Source: Armatimonadaceae bacterium (GTDB lineage: Bacteria; Armatimonadota; Armatimonadia; Armatimonadales; Armatimonadaceae). From it: DNA of 36,094 nucleotides. The notes beneath the pieces were generated by a model. The model did not search any database. It was not told the origin of the DNA and saw nothing but the letters and a program-made list of their open reading frames with translations. The stretch spans positions 1,365 through 37,458 of the forward strand of contig JAUJOK010000036.1 in the NCBI GenBank assembly GCA_030447685.1. The letters run 5' to 3'. Numbering within the stretch: the first letter of the stretch is position 1; each line of letters opens with the position of its first letter. A program made the translations under genes and the position numbers. Shown here in pieces: positions 9,029 through 16,262 of this stretch.

Positions 9029-10567
9029 ATGCTGGCGGTTGTGGAATCGAGCGCGATCCTGGGAGTGGACGCCTATGGGGTGCGCGTCGAGGTAAACGTC
9101 GTGCCCAGCGGCGTCCCGATGTTCGTCATCGTCGGGCTGCCGGACGCGGCGGTGCAGGAATCCAAGGAGCGGGTGCGCGCGGCCATCAAGAACACCGGCC
9201 TTTCGTTCCCGTCGGATCGTAAGCTGACGGTCAACCTGGCTCCGGCGGACACCCGTAAGGCCGGTCCCGCCTTCGATCTGCCGATTGCCGTCGGCCTGCT
9301 GGTCGCCACCGGGCAGGTGGCCGAGGAGAACCTGGGCGACACGGTCCTTATCGGCGAACTGTCGCTGGACGGCTCGGTGCGGCCCGTTTCCGGCGTCCTG
9401 CCGATGGCGATCTGGGCGCGGGCGAATAACAAGCGCCGCCTGATCGTTCCCGCCGCCAACACGCGCGAAGCGGCCATTGTCGGCGATGTCGAGGTCTACC
9501 CCGTCCACACCCTCGCCGACGTGATCGTCCTCCTGGCTGATTTCGCCGCTGTTTCGCCCGTCACCGAAGACCCGCGCGCCCTGCTCGGCACGACCACGGC
9601 AGGCGATGCCGATTTTGCGGATGTGAAGGGGCAGGCACATGTTAAGCGTGCCCTGGAAGTCGCGGCGGCGGGCGGCCATAACTGCCTATTGGTGGGCGCG
9701 CCCGGCTCCGGCAAGACCATGCTGGCGCGGCGCATGCCGACCATTCTGCCGCCCTTCTCGGTGGATGAAGCCTTGGAAGTGACAAAGCTCTACTCGGTCA
9801 GCGGCCTGCTGCCCTCCGGGGCCGCCCTGGTAACGCAGCGCCCTTTCCGCTCGCCCCACCACACGATTTCCAACGCGGGCCTGACCGGCGGCGGCTCGAT
9901 TCCCCGGCCTGGTGAAGTCTCGCTGGCGCATCACGGCGTGCTGTTTCTGGATGAGTTCCCGGAGTTCGACCGGGCGGTTCTGGAGGTGATGCGCCAGCCC
10001 CTGGAAGACGGGCATGTCACCATCGCGCGCGCCGCCGCCTCGCTGACCTATCCGGCCAAGTTCACGCTGGTCGCCGCCATGAATCCCTGTCCCTGCGGCT
10101 ATTTCGGCGATACGCTCAAAGCCTGCACCTGCTCGCAGAACACGGTCAGCAAGTACCTTCAGAAGATCTCCGGACCGCTGCTGGATCGTATAGACATACA
10201 CATAGAAGTGCCAAGACTGAAACACGACGAACTGACCTCGCCGCCCGCCGGAGAAGGCTCGGCGGCGATCCGGGCGCGCGTCGAGAAGGCGCGAAAAGTC
10301 CAGGAGGAGCGTCTGGCAAGCACGGGGCTGTACTGCAACGCGCACATGGGAGCCAAACAGATACAGCAGTTCTGTAAGATAGACGGCGATGCGATGTCCT
10401 TGCTGCGCGCGGCGATCACGCAAATGAGCCTGTCCGCCCGCGCCTACGACCGCATTCTCAAGCTTGCCCGCACCATCGCCGACCTTGCCCAGGAGGAGAC
10501 TATCGGTGTCGCCCACATCGCTGAGGCCGTGCAGTACCGCGCTCTTGATAGAAAGCTCTGGGTATAA
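9029..10567 (+). CDS. comM: YifB/ComM family Mg-chelatase-like AAA+ ATPase
   Basis: A 512-residue AAA+ protein of the YifB/ComM family. ComM is a hexameric helicase that promotes branch migration of incoming DNA during natural transformation. The N-terminal ChlI-like domain is typical (GVDAYGVRVEVNVVPSGVP, FVIVGLPDAAVQESKERVR). Walker A is GAPGSGKT at 223-230 and Walker B is GVLFLDEFPEF. SPHHTISNAGLTGGG and MNPCPCGYFGD are family signatures, as is the CxCx(n)CxC cluster after the latter. The C-terminal Mg-chelatase domain ends ALDRKLWV. Length is standard. No competence genes are beside it in this window. The symbol is given on family grounds; a role in transformation here is inference. Confidence 0.93.
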   Translation: MLAVVESSAILGVDAYGVRVEVNVVPSGVPMFVIVGLPDAAVQESKERVRAAIKNTGLSFPSDRKLTVNLAPADTRKAGPAFDLPIAVGLLVATGQVAEENLGDTVLIGELSLDGSVRPVSGVLPMAIWARANNKRRLIVPAANTREAAIVGDVEVYPVHTLADVIVLLADFAAVSPVTEDPRALLGTTTAGDADFADVKGQAHVKRALEVAAAGGHNCLLVGAPGSGKTMLARRMPTILPPFSVDEALEVTKLYSVSGLLPSGAALVTQRPFRSPHHTISNAGLTGGGSIPRPGEVSLAHHGVLFLDEFPEFDRAVLEVMRQPLEDGHVTIARAAASLTYPAKFTLVAAMNPCPCGYFGDTLKACTCSQNTVSKYLQKISGPLLDRIDIHIEVPRLKHDELTSPPAGEGSAAIRARVEKARKVQEERLASTGLYCNAHMGAKQIQQFCKIDGDAMSLLRAAITQMSLSARAYDRILKLARTIADLAQEETIGVAHIAEAVQYRALDRKLWV

Positions 10568-10614
10568 AGAGAATCAAAGCGAGCGGTACAATGGAAGTGA
10601 TGGAGGAAGGAATT

Positions 10615-10908
10615 ATGCCTAATGATACGCCTGTCCTGTCCGAGGAACAGATGGATCGGCTTTCGACGATGGGTCGTGCCCTGTACAATGAAAAGCTCAA
10701 GGCAATCTTAAAACCGGAATTCAACGGCCAGGATGTCGCTATCCATCTAAACACAGGCGGTTATGAAGTCGGAAAACGCGCTTCACGGCCCGCTCTTACG
10801 CTGCGAAAACGTCATCCCGAAGGGGGGATGATCATGATTACGGATGTTGGTCCTCCCAGGCCGGAGGATATGGGACATGGAATGGGAGCAAGACGTTCGT
10901 ACCGCTAA
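10615..10908 (+). CDS. Small protein of the type paired with clan AA aspartic proteases
   Basis: A 97-residue protein starting at the ATG preceded by GGAGGAAGG (10602-10610); an upstream in-frame ATG at 10591 lacks such a site. The segment RALYNEKLKAILKPEFNGQD, followed by VAIHLNTGGYEVGK and LRKRHPEGGMIMITDVG, resembles small proteins commonly encoded just before single-domain clan AA aspartic proteases. They may act as partners or antitoxin-like modulators; no function is proven. Its final part (after about residue 83) looks unlike the family and overlaps, in another frame, a remnant of such a protease, suggesting that a deletion replaced the natural C-terminus. Confidence 0.62.
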   Translation: MPNDTPVLSEEQMDRLSTMGRALYNEKLKAILKPEFNGQDVAIHLNTGGYEVGKRASRPALTLRKRHPEGGMIMITDVGPPRPEDMGHGMGARRSYR

Positions 10909-11017
10909 GGTACTGGTTCTGGCGAGCAATCCGCTTGTGGGAACCCTGTTTCTGCGCGATTACCTTCTTCAAATAGAAATGACCGAAGACGGTGAAGTTA
11001 TCGCCGAGCCGCTTTGA
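10877..11017 (+). pseudogene. Remnant of a clan AA aspartic protease (C-terminal part only)
   Basis: From an ATG at 10877 a 46-residue frame reads MEWEQDVRTAKVLVLASNPL, then VGTLFLRDYLLQIEM and GEVIAEPL. This matches the C-terminal third of small clan AA (retropepsin-like) proteases, where W-x-G/E, PLVG(T/M)xLL and a closing GGxVxIEPL are standard. The catalytic segment with the Asp-Thr-Gly motif is missing altogether. The fragment overlaps the preceding gene by 32 bases in a different frame. An internal deletion between the two neighbouring genes explains the arrangement. Confidence 0.6.
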
Positions 11018-11019
11018 CG

Positions 11020-11048
11020 TTGACGGGAGCAGCCACACTCGCAATTAT
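11020..11048 (+). promoter_or_regulatory. Candidate sigma-70 promoter of the HExxH lipoprotein gene
   Basis: TTGACG (11020-11025) is followed after exactly 17 bp by AATTAT (11043-11048), giving 5/6 and 4/6 matches to consensus. It sits just after the protease remnant and about 65 bases before the next gene's start. Confidence 0.42.
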
Positions 11049-11113
11049 CTTTTTAATAACCCCGCCAAAGCCTGTATTCGCAGAGTGTAGTTGAAGTGCC
11101 TCGAAAAGGAACC

Positions 11114-12324
11114 ATGTCAAGTATCTCCTCCTATGGCAGACGGGAACCCCGTACCGGCGTGACCGTCTGGGCAACACTGATTGTCGCTGTCTTGCTGATG
11201 AGTGGCTGCGGCGGGGGCGGTGGGAATGCTCCTGCGCCTCCTCCGGTGGATTCCGCCCGCAGCTGGGACGACAGGCCATTTATGGAAGCCAGTCTGGACG
11301 TGCGGCGAAGGCTGGACGTGTTTGCGTTTCCCGATAACCCGGAACTGCCGTACCCATCCGGCCCGCCGGTTTCGGATGCTCAGGCCCGCGCGCTGCTGGA
11401 GCAAACGGCGCGCTCGCAGGGCGCGGATTATGCTGCGCTGCTGAGCTTGTATGACGGCAGCCGTCCGGCGTTTCCCGGTTCCGTGCCGCTGACGCAACTG
11501 ACGCCCGCGCAGGATTATGATCTGCGGGCCGCGCTTGCCGTTTTGTCGCTCACGGAAGAGGGAGCACTCGCCCTGCGCGCCCTGACGACCGCAGGCAATA
11601 GCTCCGGTCAGCCGTGGTGCGGCGCGTCTTTTATGAGTCTCCTTTTCCCAGCCCTTCGGCGAGCGCTGTCGTAACCGTCGAAGCCGATGGCCGGTGGGAA
11701 ATCCATATCAACCCCCGTCTGCGCGGAAGTTCGCTCGAACAGATCAGCGCGCTGCTGGCGCATGAAGCCTGCCACCAGGACCGGGCCAACTCGCTGAACG
11801 AAGAGGTTTTCGGGCGAATCGTCCAGGGACGGCACTGGTTTCAGCTTGCGGTAAAGAACCCCGCACTGGTCAACGACACGGCAAACCTCCACCCCGGTGT
11901 CGCCATCAATAACACGTACATTCTGGCTTTTCTGAATTCGGGCCGGGGCAAAGCCGGTTTCACGCCCCGCAGCGAAAGCGGCGACGCCGCCGCGCCCGAG
12001 GTGAACATCTTCCGGAACGGCGTTCCGTATAAAAGCTACATCGATCTGGCGGCGGCGGATGTTCGGGCGCTGGGTCTGACCAACTACGATGGTTCTTCGG
12101 TGGCTCAGACGGGCGAATCGCCGGGCAATCCTTTGTCTCAGTCCCTGTACGCCCTGTGGACGAACGGCGGCTCGGGCGGTTCGGTGTTCAGCGCCTCCAC
12201 CCTTCAGGAGATGGATGCCGCACAGAACCTTCTGACGGACATGGAGGCGGCGGTGGAAATTGCCGCCCGCTTCGGCTTCGTTCTGGATTCTCGCCGTTCC
12301 CGCGTCTTATCCACCGGCTACTGA
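11114..12324 (+). pseudogene. Secreted lipoprotein metallopeptidase-like (HEACH), split by a frameshift
   Basis: The N-terminal frame starts at the ATG at 11114 (AGGA just upstream; a GTG at 11096 is an alternative). It carries a lipoprotein signal, TLIVAVLLMSGC with lipid-attachment Cys32, then a Gly run and a Pro-rich linker. It ends at 11674 after an out-of-family tail. A second frame (11614-12324) begins in-family near YESPFPSPSASAVV and has LLAHEACHQD, a zinc-binding HExxH motif (HEACH at 11761-11775), as in gluzincin-type peptidases. One missing base in the TTTT run at 11629-11632 would join them as CGASFYESPF, giving about 403 residues. The product would sit on the outer face of a membrane. 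No specific family was recognised. Either a real frameshift or a homopolymer error. Confidence 0.68.
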
Positions 12325-12524
12325 CTCGAACTGCCGGGCGCATCCGCAGCAGCATCCGCTTCGCCGCCGCTGCTGGTCGTCTCCTCGCTCGCTATTTCTC
12401 GCTCGTCTTTCTCGGTCGTGTCGGCGTCGCCATCCGCTCCGTAAATGTCCTCGCCGCCTGCGGCTTCCGTATCGTCCTCCGAGTAATTCGGGATATTGAT
12501 CTTGTTATGGTCAGTGTTCGTCAT
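12318..12524 (-). CDS. Small acidic hypothetical protein
   Basis: A 68-residue, very acidic, low-complexity protein (MTNTDHNKINIPNYSEDDTE, later Asp/Glu/Ala/Ser-rich) with no membrane segment and no recognised family. The ATG at 12524 is preferred over 12548 because AAAGGA lies about 8 bases upstream. Its stop overlaps the end of the convergent lipoprotein gene by seven bases, and it is divergent from the membrane-protein gene at 12688. The unstructured composition suggests an intrinsically disordered protein; function unknown. Confidence 0.5.
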   Translation of the reverse strand: MTNTDHNKINIPNYSEDDTEAAGGEDIYGADGDADTTEKDEREIASEETTSSGGEADAAADAPGSSSQ

Positions 12525-12687
12525 GTTTTGTTTCCTTTCAAACTCCACGCTCCGTCAGGATAATGCTACCCGGTATCGCGTTCTGGCATGAGTTTTGCTT
12601 TTTCGTAATGGGGACGGCGCGCGGCAGGAGGAAACACTAAGCTTGCTCGTGAACTATAGGTCATCCTCTCGCGAAAGGCCCTCCTGT

Positions 12688-13260
12688 ATGTCGTGGCAGC
12701 GCGTGTACCAGCGTAAGATGCACGGGTGCGTCTACTTTTTCGTCGCTGGCGTTTTCGGTTTTATCGGGTTGATATTCCTGCTGTTTTTCCCGATCATCGG
12801 CGTGCTGTGCCTGCTGGGAGCGGTCGGTGTTCCGCTGCTGATTCGCTATCTTTTCACCAGCTTCAACATCGTCTGCACGCAGGAAGGGTTTACCGTCAGC
12901 ACGCAAAGCAAGCGCGCCGGAAGCAAACAGGAGCAGTACACTTGGGGCGAAGTGACCGGCACCGACTACGATGAGTTTCACTCGCGCGGGACCGGCAGCA
13001 ACCCTTCCACAACCACCGGCTATTTCGCCGTGCAAACGACACGCGGGCAGGCGTTCCGGGTGGATCAAAAGATCAGCAAGTTCGCCGACCTTATCAACGT
13101 CTTCAACCACATGACCCCGCAGCTACCCTATATCTGGGAACAGCAGGGAGGATTTTCCGTCAGTATCGGCGCGGTTTCGACGCATCGCGCGGCGTATCGC
13201 AAAGCGCCCCGGCCTGAAACTCCGCCGGAGACACCCGGCGAGCCGCAGCCGCAGAGTTAA
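12688..13260 (+). CDS. Two-helix membrane protein, unknown function
   Basis: A 190-residue protein with two adjacent membrane helices near the N-terminus (CVYFFVAGVFGFIGLIFLLF and GVLCLLGAVGVPLLIRYLF). A soluble beta-rich domain follows that resembles a PH-like fold (IVCTQEGFTVSTQ, WGEVTGTDYDEF, YFAVQTTRGQAFRV), then a Pro-rich tail. The start at 12688 has GAAAGG upstream; a TTG near 12640 with AGGAGG at 12622 is a possible alternative adding 16 residues. It is followed after 41 bases by a DUF4337-like gene on the same strand. No enzyme motif is seen; the PH-like reading is inference. Confidence 0.62.
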   Translation: MSWQRVYQRKMHGCVYFFVAGVFGFIGLIFLLFFPIIGVLCLLGAVGVPLLIRYLFTSFNIVCTQEGFTVSTQSKRAGSKQEQYTWGEVTGTDYDEFHSRGTGSNPSTTTGYFAVQTTRGQAFRVDQKISKFADLINVFNHMTPQLPYIWEQQGGFSVSIGAVSTHRAAYRKAPRPETPPETPGEPQPQS

Positions 13261-13301
13261 TTCCCTTATCGGAGCAAAAATCCGTTTAGAAAGAGCTTGG
13301 A

Positions 13302-13976
13302 ATGGAAGCAAGTGATGTCGCCGACCAGATACGCGAAGTGCGGGAGGCGATTGCCGAAGAGAAAGCCGAGCATGACGCCGAGAAAGCCGAGCATGACGCC
13401 GGTGATAGATTCCGCGCCCGCGCGGCCCTGATAATCGCCTTTCTGGCCGTTCTGTTAGCCATCTCCAGCCTCGGCGGCGGCAACGTCGGCGAGGATATGG
13501 TGCACGCCAATATTCAGGCAAGCGATACGTGGGCCTTTTATCAGGCCAAGAACGTGCGGCAGACCGTGAACAAGCTCGCCGCCGACGAACGGGAAGCCGA
13601 TCTGCTGCTGCATGGCGGCACAACGAGCGCGGCGGCGCGCAAGGACATAGAGGAGAAAATCGCCAAGTACCGGGAGACCGCCGACCGGTATGACAGCGAG
13701 CCGGACCCGAAGGACCCGACCAACCCGCTCAAAGGCGAGGGCAAAAAACAGTTGTCCGCCCAGGCTAAAAACTGGGAAAGCCAGCGCGAGCGCGCCGAGG
13801 AGCAGGACGCTAATTTCGACTTCGCCGAAGTGCTGTTCCAGATCGGTATCGTGCTGGGGTCGGTGGCGATTCTGGCGACCTCGCGCCCCGTCCTGGGCGT
13901 CTCGCTCGCTTTGAGCGGGCTGGCGACGCTGCTGATGCTCAACGGATTCTTTCTTGTAGTCCACCTGCCTTTTTAG
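13302..13976 (+). CDS. DUF4337 family membrane protein
   Basis: A 224-residue protein with the DUF4337 layout. A charged coiled-coil N-terminus (AIAEEKAEHDAEKAEHDAG, an internal repeat of EKAEHDA) precedes one membrane helix (AALIIAFLAVLLAISSL). A conserved periplasmic-type segment, ASDTWAFYQAKNVRQTVNKL, follows, then a charged linker and two C-terminal helices (FQIGIVLGSVAILATS and LATLLMLNGFFLVVHLPF). The family has no established function and is common in environmental bacteria. It probably shares a transcript with the membrane-protein gene 41 bases upstream. Confidence 0.82.
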   Translation: MEASDVADQIREVREAIAEEKAEHDAEKAEHDAGDRFRARAALIIAFLAVLLAISSLGGGNVGEDMVHANIQASDTWAFYQAKNVRQTVNKLAADEREADLLLHGGTTSAAARKDIEEKIAKYRETADRYDSEPDPKDPTNPLKGEGKKQLSAQAKNWESQRERAEEQDANFDFAEVLFQIGIVLGSVAILATSRPVLGVSLALSGLATLLMLNGFFLVVHLPF

Positions 13977-13977
13977 C

Positions 13978-14006
13978 TTGACTTCGCTTCGCGAACATGA
14001 TTTAAT
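13978..14006 (+). promoter_or_regulatory. Strong sigma-70 promoter of the structured RNA
   Basis: TTGACT (13978-13983) and TTTAAT (14001-14006) are separated by exactly 17 bp, giving 5/6 matches each. It begins right after the stop of the DUF4337 gene. The predicted start is near 14013. No convincing protein gene follows on this strand, which points to an RNA product. Confidence 0.62.
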
Positions 14007-14012
14007 AGAATC

Positions 14013-14196
14013 ATCTCAATTACAGGAGGTGGTGGCTATATGCAAAGTCATAGTCTCCGGAGGGGTCTCGCGGGCTAAGTTTTAGCTCACGGCTCTGCCT
14101 GTAGGGTCATGAACTATGCCCAGGGGCGTGCCCTCTCCGAACGTTATGGGGCCGGATGCGACCGAAAGGTCTGTGTCCGGCCCCGGCGTGCTTTTA
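14013..14196 (+). ncRNA. Candidate structured RNA of unknown class
   Basis: A promoter-to-terminator unit of about 185 bases. Visible helices are TACAGG 14021-14026 with CCTGTA 14098-14103, closing a domain; CTAT 14036-14039 with ATAG 14050-14053; GCTAA 14074-14078 with TTAGC 14082-14086; and GGG-CAT/ATG-CCC around 14104-14121. A very stable final hairpin has GGGGCCGGA (14148-14156) paired with TCCGGCCCC (14176-14184) and GACC-GAAA-GGTC on top, followed shortly by TTTT. CATAGT (14049-14054) can instead pair with ACTATG (14113-14118), so two exclusive folds are possible. It matches no riboswitch, SRP or tmRNA signature that I know; a 6S-like RNA cannot be excluded. A 12-codon ORF lies inside. 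Confidence 0.5.
14040..14078 (+). CDS. 12-codon ORF inside the structured RNA
   Basis: ATG at 14040 is preceded by AGGAGGT (14024-14030), a near-perfect anti-Shine-Dalgarno match, with 9 bases spacing. The peptide would be MQSHSLRRGLAG followed by TAA. It overlaps one of two alternative helices, so translation could influence folding as in a leader peptide. Chance occurrence cannot be excluded. Confidence 0.3.
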   Translation: MQSHSLRRGLAG

Positions 14197-14198
14197 AA

Positions 14199-14277
14199 AG
14201 GGTTGAGAGTCGAACATTGAGGGTTGAGAGGTCAGAGAAATCCCTTCTCTCAACTTTCATCCCTCAACTCTCAACTC
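14199..14277. repeat. GTTGAGAG direct/inverted repeat cluster, likely bidirectional terminator
   Basis: GTTGAGAG occurs at 14202-14209 and 14223-14230, and its complement CTCTCAAC at 14247-14254 and 14268-14275, so the block folds into one long interrupted hairpin. It separates the RNA gene from the convergent methyltransferase gene, whose TGA stop (14273-14271) lies within the last repeat. Confidence 0.6.
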
Positions 14278-15012
14278 GTCTTGCGCGACAGCAGCATCAC
14301 CTCGATCTCGTCCCAGTCCAGCGGTCGTTTGCCCCATCTTCCTGCCGTTCCGCCCCACACCTGCTCCACGGTCAGGCCCGCCTCGTGGTGCATTTTGAGC
14401 AGTTCCGGCACGATATAATGGCGTCCCGGCAGCATATAGGGTGATTTCCGGTTTATTTCCTGTGACGCCGGAGTCCAGGTTTCGATCATGGTGAGCGGGT
14501 CCAGGCGATTTTCGCCATCGGTGCCCGCGCGGCGGATCGTGCGGTAGCCGTTCAGCGTGGTCAGCAGGAAGGGGCCGCCCGGCTTCAGCGAAGCCGCGAT
14601 ATGGCGCAGCACCCGCACGTTATCCTCGTCATGGGCGAGCAAAGCGAACGCGCCTTCACAGAGGCAGACGGCGGCGTCATAGGTGTTCGGGCGCACGAAA
14701 TCATGCGTCCGCCAGCACAAACTCGGCGCGCTCCGGGAATCCTTCCTCCGCCGCGCGCTGTTGCCCGAAGGCGACAAACTGCTCGGTAAAATCTACGCCG
14801 GTCACACGAAAGCCGCGCCGCGCCATCTCCAGCGAATGGCGGCCCGGCCCGCAGCCCATATCCAGCACGCGCATTCCGGGCGCGAGCGCGCACGCATCTA
14901 CCAGAAAGTCCACTTCGGCCCGTGTGTTCTGGGTAAAACCTTCCCGCAGATACCCCTCCGCGGTCATTGCGTCGAAGAACCGTTTCCAGTCGCTGCTTGT
15001 TTCGTCGCTCAT
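14271..15012 (-). pseudogene. SAM-dependent methyltransferase, frameshifted
   Basis: A class I methyltransferase of about 247 codons split between two frames. The N-terminal frame (15012 to 14701) has the SAM-binding motif I, MRVLDMGCGPGRHSLEMARR, and ends prematurely after FVLADA. The second frame carries HDFVRPNTYDAAVCLCEGAF, LRHIAASLKPGGPFLLTTLN and the C-terminus GRWGKRPLDWDEIEVMLLS. One extra base near the CC at 14709-14710 (plus strand) explains the break. Its ATG overlaps the true stop of rsgA (ATGA), so the two genes are translationally coupled. The substrate is unknown. It is either inactivated or carries a sequence error. Confidence 0.78.
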
Positions 15013-15063
15013 TGGGTCATCATCCGGTAGCTTTCATAGCGGCGCGTGTCGATTTCGCCGCGC

Positions 15064-15951
15064 TCAAGGGCGGCAAGGGACGGCGCAGCCCGGCTCCTGC
15101 CGGTGGCGGCAGTCCGGGAATTTGCACTGGCCGAGCAGGGGCGCGATCTCCGGGAAGCAGCAGGAGACATCGTCGGTGTCCATGTCCCAGAACTCTACCT
15201 GTCGCAGCCCCGGCGTATCCGCCACCCAGCCGCCGAAGTTCAGCGCCAGAAGTTCCGCCGCCACGGTCGTGTGCCGTCCCTTGTGGGTGACAGCGCCGAT
15301 GTCGCCGGTCTTCAGGGCAAGGCCCGGCTGCACCGCGTTTAAAAGCGACGACTTGCCTGCGCCCGACGGCCCGGCGAAGGCGGAAATCTTATCTTTAAGG
15401 TGGGCGCGCAGCGTTTCGATACCCTCGCCGGTGCGGGCGCTGGTAGCCAGCACGGAATAGCCGATGCGGCGGTAGGTGGCGGCCATCTCCTCGATCTCTT
15501 CCGGGGAAGCCAGGTCCGCCTTGTTGAAAACTATCAGGATTTCCAGTTCGGCGTCCTCGGCCAGCACCACGAAGCGATCCAGCTTCCACAGGTCGGGGCG
15601 CGGCTCGGCGGCGGCGAAGACGATCACCGCAAGCTCCAGATTCGCGACCATCGTCTGCCGCTCCCGCTCGTTGCCGGAGCGACGGGCAAGCGCGGCGCGG
15701 CGCGGATGTACCGCCTCGATAACGCCGCGTCCGGTCTCATCCTCGGTCACTTCCACCCGGTCGCCCACGGCCAGCGGATCGGTTTCGCGCCGCTTCTTCG
15801 CCTTTTCGACACGCTGCCGCCGGTTCACGCTTTCCGGGTAGGTCAGATTCTTTTTGAGATTGCCGCGCAGACTGCACGGCAGAACGCGCCCATTATTTGT
15901 CTGCACGGTATACAGGCCCCGTCCGGCCCGCACCACGATGCCTTCACTCAT
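15064..15951 (-). CDS. rsgA: RsgA, ribosome small-subunit-dependent GTPase A, C-terminus frameshifted
   Basis: A circularly permuted GTPase that assists late maturation of the 30S ribosomal subunit. An OB-fold at the N-terminus (IVVRAGRGLYTVQTNNGRVL) precedes the motifs in permuted order: NKAD at 143-146 (G4), SAR at 171 (G5), GPSGAGKS at 194-201 (G1) and DTPG at 245-248 (G3). The zinc knuckle is Cys276, Cys281, His283, Cys289. The ATG at 15951 has GGAGGA about 10 bases upstream. As sequenced, the frame ends at 15064 after GCAVPCRP. Removing one C (the GGG at 15077-15079 on the plus strand) restores VLAALERGEIDTRRYESYR and a stop at 15009 that overlaps the methyltransferase start. The shortened protein lacks only the last C-terminal helix. 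Confidence 0.9.
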   Translation of the reverse strand: MSEGIVVRAGRGLYTVQTNNGRVLPCSLRGNLKKNLTYPESVNRRQRVEKAKKRRETDPLAVGDRVEVTEDETGRGVIEAVHPRRAALARRSGNERERQTMVANLELAVIVFAAAEPRPDLWKLDRFVVLAEDAELEILIVFNKADLASPEEIEEMAATYRRIGYSVLATSARTGEGIETLRAHLKDKISAFAGPSGAGKSSLLNAVQPGLALKTGDIGAVTHKGRHTTVAAELLALNFGGWVADTPGLRQVEFWDMDTDDVSCCFPEIAPLLGQCKFPDCRHRQEPGCAVPCRP

Positions 15952-16262
15952 ACATTTTCGTTCCTCCACATCTTGTTTTTTCGCTTCCCTATTCCCTTAC
16001 GGTATCGTTCTCCCGGCCCGTGCCGTCAAGCCGCCGTTTCGCCCGCTTTTGTTACGAGTGTACCTGATGCAGTAACTAACGCTCGGGGAAGCGTATTCAC
16101 GTATTCTGCGGCGGGCTTGCCTGTCTGGTGGAGGAAACTGCGATTTCGCCGTATAATGTGTGGCGGAGCAAATCGAAAGTCGCTCGTATTTTGCCGTCTT
16201 GGCAGATGGGGCTGTAAATACGTGATGGGTTCCGAAGCCGCAGCAGCCGGCAGAACAGCAGC
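15952..16262. promoter_or_regulatory. Divergent promoter region between rsgA and the LCP gene
   Basis: This 311-base gap has no gene-like frame. On the minus strand TTGACG (16029-16024) with a 17-bp spacer to GATACC (16006-16001) is a candidate rsgA promoter. On the plus strand TATAAT at 16152-16157 is a candidate -10 for the LCP gene, without a clear -35. Both are tentative. Confidence 0.35.

Noticed and set aside
11599..11640. Programmed ribosomal frameshift in the HExxH lipoprotein gene.
   Set aside because: No slippery heptamer (X XXY YYZ) is present at the junction; a missing T in a four-T run explains the break more simply.
14013..14196. Assignment of the structured RNA to SRP RNA, tmRNA or RNase P.
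   Set aside because: The conserved SRP apical loop motif is absent, there is no tRNA-like end, and the length is too short for tmRNA or RNase P.
14109..14444. Plus-strand frame beginning MNYAQGRALSERYG downstream of the structured RNA start.
   Set aside because: It runs through the stable GAAA hairpin, the repeat block and then antisense through the methyltransferase gene, with no ribosome-binding site.
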